Assembly (NCBI GenBank): GCA_019843655.1
Contig: JACDQD010000004.1
Location: 26,795,872 to 26,859,871 of the forward strand
DNA from: Lethocerus indicus
Lineage: Eukaryota; Arthropoda; Insecta; Hemiptera; Belostomatidae
Direction of reading: 5' to 3'
Length of the DNA: 64,000 nucleotides
A program made the position numbers and the translations under genes. Positions 57,901-64,000 of the stretch are shown here, one piece after another. Numbering within the stretch: the first letter of the stretch is position 1; each line of letters starts with the position of its first letter. The notes under the pieces were generated by a model, which had not been told where the DNA came from, made no database searches, and saw only the letters and a list, made by a program, of their open reading frames with translations.

Positions 57901-60469
57901 ACCTGTGCCTGCTAGGTTTTAACATGTGGATGACCTAGGTGTCTATCCACTAAGCCACTAAAGCCAGAGAGTTCAGTTTTCCTTATTTAATGTTTTCTTG
58001 GTTTAAGCCTAAGTTTGGCAATTAAGAGCTGAAATAGCACTGTAATACTAAGAAAAAATAACTAGACATTCATAGAATCTATGCAATAGTAGTTAATTAT
58101 TAATTTTATTAGTTCATATTATACTATATATTATCCATATCTTTTAGGTGTAAATGTAAACAGACGTGCCTAAACCGTGTTGTCCAGCATCCACTTAGAC
58201 TCAAGTTGGAACTGTTCAAAACGAAGCAGAAGGGGTGGGGTACAAGATGTATCAATGATATACCTTGTGGTGCTTTTATCTGTGTATACGTTGGGGATAT
58301 TCTCACTGAAGCAAATGCTAATGAGGTGTGCAGTTAAATGAGCCATTGTAATTTTATTTTAAGTTAATTTTATAACCCAAGGTATTTTCTTCTTTGTGGG
58401 CTCTTTGGGAAAAGACTGGTTTTTTTGCGGTATATGTGTTATATCTCAGTTGTTTATGCTTTATTTATTGTTATGCTTGCTTTATTTAATGTTATAAATA
58501 TACCAGACCTCTAACTTTGACTCATAATTTATTTTTAAAAATATATTTATATTGGCATTATTCCTGTTTAATGTATATTTCTTAAGTGTCATTTAAAGGT
58601 AACTTAAATTGTATCAGGGTGGGAAAAGGTATGGAGATGAATATTTTGCTGAACTTGACTACATTGAGGTAGTAGAAGCATTGAAAGAAGATTATGAAGA
58701 TGAAGTTATTGGCGGTATTGATCCTGATGACGATTTTGAAGGTTAAAGCATTACTATTTTTAGATTAATTATAGATTATTCTGTTTTTAAAATATAATTT
58801 TTTTAAATATTACATTTTAGATATTGATTTTGAAGAGAGAAGATTTTATTTTGGGAGTCCAAATAATGAATCAGATGGAGAATTTGATCCAGATTTTGAG
58901 GCTACTCGAATGGAAAGAGCAAATGGTAGATTGGGGTAGGTCTGCCTTCAGTATAATGATTATTAATGAAGTATATATTTATATATGAGTAGCCTTCTTT
59001 ATGATTATTAATGAATTATATATTTATATATGGGTAGCCTTCTTTAGACCATGGATTCATAAAATTTTACTCTTCACTGTGTATGTCAGAAATAATAAAT
59101 CTTTACAATTTATAATTCTGAGTACAATGATTCAGTTTATAATTTTCAAGTATATTGTTTCCATTTTGCCCCATTTGTCATTTTCATCTTGCATTACACC
59201 CACAAAAGGTGTTCTATATTTTTCAGAAAGGCTGTAGTTACTTTTTAGTTGATTAAACAACTTTTATTCAATTAAAAGTCATTATTACAAAAGTTCTTAC
59301 AAAGTCATTACTACAAAAAATGTTATCTAATTGTAGGGATTGGTAACTTATATTTGGATTCATGTGTTCTTTTAGCTATTTTTTGTATTTTAATAAAATA
59401 CTGTAATAATATCAAGTGAGGCTACCATATAGTGACTATACCATGTAATGACTATAAGATGTTTGAAGGGGTAATTGTCCTCCTAAAAGTTTTATAGCAG
59501 CCATCAAGATTTGGGCTTATAATATCATATATGTTTACATGTTTTAGTATGAAGCTTAGAAACAGGAAAAACAATAAATCAGATTTAAGGGGTAAGTTTA
59601 AAGAGTCTGTTAATTACTTTCCTTTTTAATCTATGAAAAATAAATCAAATAATGTCTTCTAACATCTTTTCTGGCTGCAGCTGATGAATTGACGCTAGAA
59701 GGCTTAGATGATGATAGTTCCTCTGATTGTAAGTAAATGCTAGTTTTTTAAAATTCATATATTTCACTAAACATAAATTTTAGTTATATTCATTGGAATT
59801 TCTCAAAAGATTGACAGTAAACCTATAGCACTTAACATGTGGCAATAACATAATATACTTTTCTATTTTATTCTAGTTCGTGAGCCTAGAGTTCCCAGCA
59901 ATTTTGATGTAAATATTGTTGATAGCATTAGTGAAAAAGAAAAACCTACTTATCCATCTATCAGATCTTACTATGGTAAAGATGAGAGTGTTTACATAAT
60001 GGATGCAAAAACAGCAGGGAATATTGGAAGATACATAAATGTAAGCATGTCCTTATTAATTATTAATGGTAAATTTTATCTCAGAACACTGAGTGTTTAA
60101 GCTGTTTACCTAAGTATTAGGTTAAGCTACATTAGATTCAGCTTAATGGACTGAGTATATAATACCTAGATGAAAAAAGGGGAGGAATGCTGTAAGTACA
60201 ATAGATAGAAAGTTTTTTGTAAAATAAATCTGGGCCTCATTTTGTTTCTTAAATTGTTGCAGCATTCATGTGATCCAAACATATTTGTACAAAATGTGTT
60301 TGTTGATACGCATGATCTGAGGTTCCCATGGGTGGCCTTCTTTGCTATGCGTTATATAAAGGCTGGTACAGAACTCACTTGGGATTATCGCTATGAAGTA
60401 GGCAGTGTTCCTGGCAAGAAATTGTATTGCTATTGTGGCTCTGAAGAATGCCGAGGACGTCTGTTGTAA
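51914..60469 (+). CDS. egg: SETDB1 / Eggless histone H3K9 methyltransferase
   Basis: Twenty-one exons: 51914-52279, 52710-52821, 53264-53407, 53496-53593, 53838-53930, 54366-54545, 54676-54899, 55346-55545, 55624-55793, 55904-56095, 56542-56684, 57007-57202, 57325-57492, 57583-57731, 58148-58325, 58618-58741, 58821-58935, 59548-59591, 59681-59728, 59877-60040, 60263-60469; about 1,104 residues. SETDB1 trimethylates H3K9 for heterochromatin, transposon and germline gene silencing. Order: acidic N-terminus with SIM-like VVLIDD and VVLIDSDD; coiled coil; tandem Tudor (~272-529, with [12 protein letters not shown] and EWIYRGS); MBD (~594-706, [13 protein letters not shown]); Cys-rich pre-SET ([21 protein letters not shown]); SET split by an acidic insert of about 130 residues; catalytic [34 protein letters not shown]; post-[16 protein letters not shown]. 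The exon 5 donor is uncertain: 53,930 (GTTAGC) or 53,960 (GTGATG, ten residues longer); both keep frame. AATAAA words follow at 60,571 and 60,802. No lesion in the catalytic residues is seen. Confidence 0.96.
52400..52500 (+). repeat. SINE-like repeat, copy in SETDB1 intron 1
   Basis: Contains GTTTTGAGCTATTGAGACC followed by a degenerate B-box region (GGTTCAAGTTAAATTC). It aligns with the copy at 56,241-56,380 across TTTTGA-C-ATTGAGAC and the B-box segment. Diverged, without a clear poly(A) tail. Confidence 0.5.
53010..53180 (+). repeat. SINE-like repeat, copy in SETDB1 intron 2
   Basis: Shares GCTGCAGT, a CAAT-G stretch and TTTTGAACCATTG with the 56,241 copy, and a later part (CCCTGAGTGTTAA, TTGAGCTTAATTCAA) resembles the tail region of that copy. 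Diverged tRNA-derived SINE is the best explanation. Confidence 0.5.
54090..54245 (+). repeat. tRNA-derived SINE-like repeat in SETDB1 intron 5
   Basis: The head reads CAGTGGCTCTAGAACATTG, resembling a Pol III A box region. About 35 bp later GGTTTGAGTCG resembles a B box (GGTTCGANNCC). A non-tRNA body of about 80 bp follows. The acceptor stem does not pair, so this is not a functional tRNA gene. It is less AT-rich than the surrounding intron. Confidence 0.55.
56241..56380 (+). repeat. SINE-like repeat, copy in SETDB1 intron 10
   Basis: Begins GGGCTGCAGTGGTACAATTG, continues TTTTGAACCATTGAGAC and a B-box-like CAAATTTGATTCTCG, then a body ending GTTAAGACTAAATTACATT. Best-preserved member of the group of related segments in this gene. 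Confidence 0.55.
57908..57980 (-). repeat. tRNA-like SINE head, reverse orientation, SETDB1 intron 14
   Basis: On the minus strand the text reads AGTGGCTTAGTGGATAGA, which fits the A box consensus well. The B box is decayed (AAAACCTAGCAGG). Probably a truncated SINE inserted opposite to the gene. Confidence 0.4.
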
Positions 60470-61340
60470 AATATATCTTTTCACCACCCCTTCTAATCAG
60501 AAGGGAGTCTTCTACCTAATCTTAATTTTATCCTTGGCACTAGATGCAAAATTTTTGTAAATGATGCAAAAATAAATAACAATAACTTGCTATTTCAAAA
60601 ATATAATACAGAGTTGTAAATATGTCCATCTGTATGATTATTTTTATTGTGAATATAATCATAGAACATTGTAAATAGGTTTGTAAAATAATATGTACTT
60701 AAGTAATTGTAAATTGATGTATTTTAATATTAGACCTTTCTATTAATTATGTATTTAGAGTTGTGCAAACAGTTTGAAATTTCTGATTGTGCCAAATTAA
60801 AAATAAAATGAAATTAATGTCTATCAACGCACTATAATTTCTGTAACAATCATTCCATTAAGCTTTCTAAAGAAAAGCCAGTAGCCTCATCAACTCTTCT
60901 CTAATTCACAAAAAAATGATCTGAAAGAAAGTTCTTAGCACCAGTTTGTGAGTACTTAAGTATTAATCAGTACAGGATTAATTTTGTTATTAATTTTGTC
61001 TTTAAACATTAAACATAAATTATCAGAATTTGATTATTTGGCCAAAATAAAAGGAAAAACTTAATTACAGTAATATTTGTTAAGGAAGTTGACAAAATAA
61101 TTTAGTAAAAGTGTTTTATTAATTGTTTTTACATTCTTTTATATAATGGAAGTATCTGCTGTGGGTGTTATGTTCTCTTTTATTAATTAAATATGAACAT
61201 TATTTCATGCCAAGTAAGTTTTGTAACTTTGGACTGTTTGTGCCAGCTGTTAAAATATTCACATGTTATCTTTGAATTGTAAAGTTAACCTACAATTATA
61301 AGAGTAAAATTTACAATCAAATAAGAGTTTAGTGTTCAAT
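60470..61340. other. SETDB1 3' UTR and spacer to the DLEC1-like gene
   Basis: Two AATAAA words at 60,571-60,576 and 60,802-60,807 are candidate polyadenylation signals for SETDB1. The remaining ~500 bp is AT-rich and must hold the promoter of the next plus-strand gene. No specific promoter motif was recognised. Confidence 0.55.
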
Positions 61341-63701
61341 ATGAATGTACAGGTAAGGTACATTCTTTTGAGCATATTTCACATATAGTTACATTTGTGT
61401 ATAATAATTTAAAACACCATTAACTAACTATGAACAAATGTTTTGTTTTAAATTTCAATAATTTTAATGTTTAAATTTAGTTAATATTTAGTTTATGTGA
61501 AATTAAATGAAGAAAAATTGCAAGCATAATAATTTTAAACCCTTAGTTTGTTGAATTGCTCAATCAATTACTATTTCTTATAACAATTTGTTATAAGTTA
61601 AAATTAGGATTTTATGTTTTTATTCTTGTGAGATCAATTTATTGCTAATTTTTCAGTTGTTTACAAATATTTAAAAAAGAACATTGCATCTGAGTTATTA
61701 AGTAATTTTTAACACATAAAACACATTTTTATAGGAAAAAATAGAAAAAGCAAATCTGAACAGGCTGACATTACTGCCAACAGCAACATTTGAAGGAATA
61801 CCACCTTGTTTTGACATTTCTAGTACGGTCAGGGATTCATTCAAAGATCTACTGCAAAGGGATATTTGTAACTTGAAAACAAAATCAGTTGTGAAGGTAG
61901 TAAATGGCTAATTTGAATAGGAAAATAGGTATTTTGTAGATAATGAAACTTGCTTTTCTGAAATTACATTTTGAAGAATTATTTCTTCTGAACTTATATT
62001 ATCATCTCTTGAAATGATGTCTCATTTGTATAAATTATGCAATAATTATATACAAAATTGTAACAATTCAGTGTAAACCTATACATATCAAAATTAGAAT
62101 TATAATAAATTCTCTGGGGCCATATTTAAATTATTTGCACCAAATGCTTTCATAGATTCATTGTTCTGCTGTTGATAATTATTTTATTTAAATTTTAGCA
62201 GCAGACTCATTCACTTAATCCTTTTTTATGAGATGCTGGAAGAAATATTGTGTTCATAATTGAAACTATAAATCATGCTCATTGTTGTCAGATTCTAGAA
62301 GATTACAATGATAAGTGTTCAGTTATAAGAAGTGTAGAAACAGAAATAATAAAAAATCAAGTTGGAGTCCTAATGCATGATAAAGAGAAAACCTGTATGA
62401 AAGAGATAGATCTCCCAACTGAATTTGTCTCAAGGTACAATTTAATAAGAATAAGTGACCTGTGTCTACCAGCTTTTGAACAGAATTTAGGTATGATGAT
62501 CAGTAAATATAAAACATTATTTGTCTGATTTTTCACAATTGTACCATTCATTAAAAGTGATCATATCAACATTTCTGATGTAAAAAAAATTAGGCTATAA
62601 TTTAATTTGAAATAAGAAATATACTTGTTTCTATTCTATTCATCGATTTTAACATATGCTGATAACGTAAATTGGCATTTTTCTCTTAGAGAACAATAAG
62701 CTGGTCTGTCGGGTTTTATCTTCTAAAGTCTTCAGTGTTCCACGACTGCTCGTTAGTAAGAGGTAAGAGTTTTGCCCAACACTCATATAATAAATGGAAA
62801 TCTTAACATTTCATTTTTTTAAATAAGTTTTTCAGTCTGGAATTTTATGAATATGAAATATTTGTTGGTTAGTTGTCAAAAGCAAGCCAGTGATTGGATG
62901 AAAACTCGTAAATCTCTGTTGGACAAAAGATGTCCTTTTATTGTAGCTAACAAAAGAGAAATTTTATTTACTGAGTTTATTATTGGTAGAACTTATCAGG
63001 TGAGTATGTATAACTAAAATAAAACCTATGATTCATTAGACTATGAGATATAATATTGTATTTACAATTTGAATTTAGTCCTTTGTTAATTTCAAATGTA
63101 ACCTTTACATTTACTATAGTAAACTGTACCTTTTAAGAACGTCTTACTGTATCTATACTACTAGGTATTTTACTTCTCTAAAAATAAAGTTTAATGTACA
63201 TTTATTGTTACTTGTATCTTTTTGTGAAATACATATCTTCAATGGTATTACATTTTCAAAACCTAGTCAGTAGAAATCTTAGACAAGGATATTTCATGAT
63301 ACTCAGGTCTACTTGTCATAGCCTCAAAACCAACAGATTCCCAACCTTTTTTCATCCTATTAACCAGCCACTTTGTTGCCTACCTTTTATTACTCATAGC
63401 TTAGGAAGATATATGTATATATACACGCTTCAGGAAACTCTGAGTCTGCTTAACGTTTCGACTAGTCCTTGCCATTTTACGGTCCTTCCTCCGGAAAATG
63501 CAGGGTGGTTCAACGTACGATGGAATCCCCTCCCGGGGGATCAACCAAGGCTTCTGGCGCCCGGATCAATCCTCAATATTGAGGTTTCCTTCAAATGTTT
63601 CGAACTCGATGATATATACGATGCATTTCATGTGGCATTTTCCAGATGGAAATGCCTAACAATACCCATCAAAGCGATCAGGGAACCACCGTGTCTCAAA
63701 T
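61341..63701 (+). CDS. DLEC1/CFAP81-like ciliary protein, N-terminal part (continues past window)
   Basis: Exons: tentative 61341-61352 (MNVQ), 61735-61896, 62292-62490, 62690-62762, 62873-62999 and 63434-63701, in frame for 280 residues and ending one base into a codon at a GT donor, so the gene runs beyond 64,000. DLEC1 (CFAP81) is an axoneme-associated protein with many MSP/ASH-like beta domains. The match is to its N-terminal region: an opening helix (NRLTLLPTA), DISSTVRDSFKDLL which resembles DISHLLTGVFRNLY of the human protein, a coiled-coil stretch (YNDKCSVIRSVETEIIK), and in the last exon a beta-rich domain (LNVSTSPCHFTVLPPENAGWF, LLAPGSILNIEVSF, CLTIPIKAIREPP) parallel to the first MSP-like domain of DLEC1. 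Identity is low apart from these landmarks, so another ciliary MSP protein such as a CFAP relative is possible. The first exon is weak: the acceptor at 61,735 is preceded in frame by a stop, so some upstream exon is required, and MNVQ is the nearest suitable one. Confidence 0.65.
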
Positions 63702-64000
63702 GTAAGTTAACAATAGGATATATAATATTTGACTAAAACCGTTTCTAATGAAATTTAAGTCCCCTAGGGACTGCTGCTAGTTGTGACAGAACTGTTCCAA
63801 TGTGATTTCGCAATAGTGCGGCGGGTGAACTTATCGCATAGTTAAATTGGTTGCGAGTGGTCTCCGTCCACAGTTTTTCCTGTTTGTTGTAATATACGGA
63901 TCGGAAGAACTTGAAGCAAAAAGAATTGAAATGGAACAACGAAAACAAAATCAGATAGTAATCAGTAACATAGAGTATTTGTACATGTCGGTTACCGATA
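63702..64000. other. Intron of the DLEC1-like gene
   Basis: Follows the GT donor at 63,702. No further exon is recognised before the window ends. CpG is frequent here, as in the preceding exon. Confidence 0.5.

Overview
This is a eukaryotic window. The proteins are animal and best fit an insect or another arthropod: SETDB1/Eggless, class I Arf, the proteasome ATPase Rpt6, OST48 and NECAP are all split by many short GT-AG introns. The intron density and AT-rich introns would suit a hemimetabolous insect such as a hemipteran, but nothing here fixes the species. No bacterial, viral, CRISPR, rRNA or convincing tRNA gene was seen.

Layout. Positions 1 to about 25.8 kb hold no gene I can support. 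The first ~22.4 kb is a CpG-containing, moderately AT-rich desert with a diverged direct duplication at 6.5-7.5 kb. The last ~3 kb is very AT-rich and probably includes the 3' UTR of the first gene. From 25.8 kb on there is a compact cluster: a TTC17-like TPR membrane protein (minus, 25,816-32,007), NECAP (plus, 32,885-35,670), OST48/DDOST (minus, 37,437-40,459), Rpt6/PSMC5 (plus, 40,908-44,856), Arf1 (minus, 47,038-50,085), SETDB1/eggless (plus, 51,914-60,469), and the 5' part of a DLEC1/CFAP81-like gene (plus, from 61,341, running off the right end). Exon boundaries were worked out by hand, and the reading frame closes across every junction. One SETDB1 donor stays ambiguous and the DLEC1-like first exon is tentative.

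Organisation. The first six genes form three head-to-head pairs (TTC17-like/NECAP, OST48/Rpt6, Arf1/SETDB1) sharing intergenic regions of about 0.4 to 1.8 kb. NECAP/OST48 and Rpt6/Arf1 meet tail to tail. Several genes belong to the secretory or endocytic system (OST48 in ER N-glycosylation, Arf1 in coat recruitment, NECAP in AP-2/clathrin endocytosis). Rpt6 is proteasomal and SETDB1 is a heterochromatin H3K9 methyltransferase. I read this as a housekeeping neighbourhood, not a dedicated pathway.

Most interesting signals: a ~41 kb CpG-poor domain that coincides with the gene cluster and is broken by CpG-rich stretches at the shared promoters, which is the expected footprint of gene-body DNA methylation; a probable alternative last exon of NECAP that would remove its terminal WxxF motif; paired SUMO-interacting-like motifs and a possible four-cysteine element in the SETDB1 N-terminus; a family of tRNA-derived SINE-like repeats in SETDB1 introns; the short membrane-anchored TTC17-like protein; and the 6.5/7.1 kb duplication. 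I found no clear evidence of a wholly new multi-gene system.
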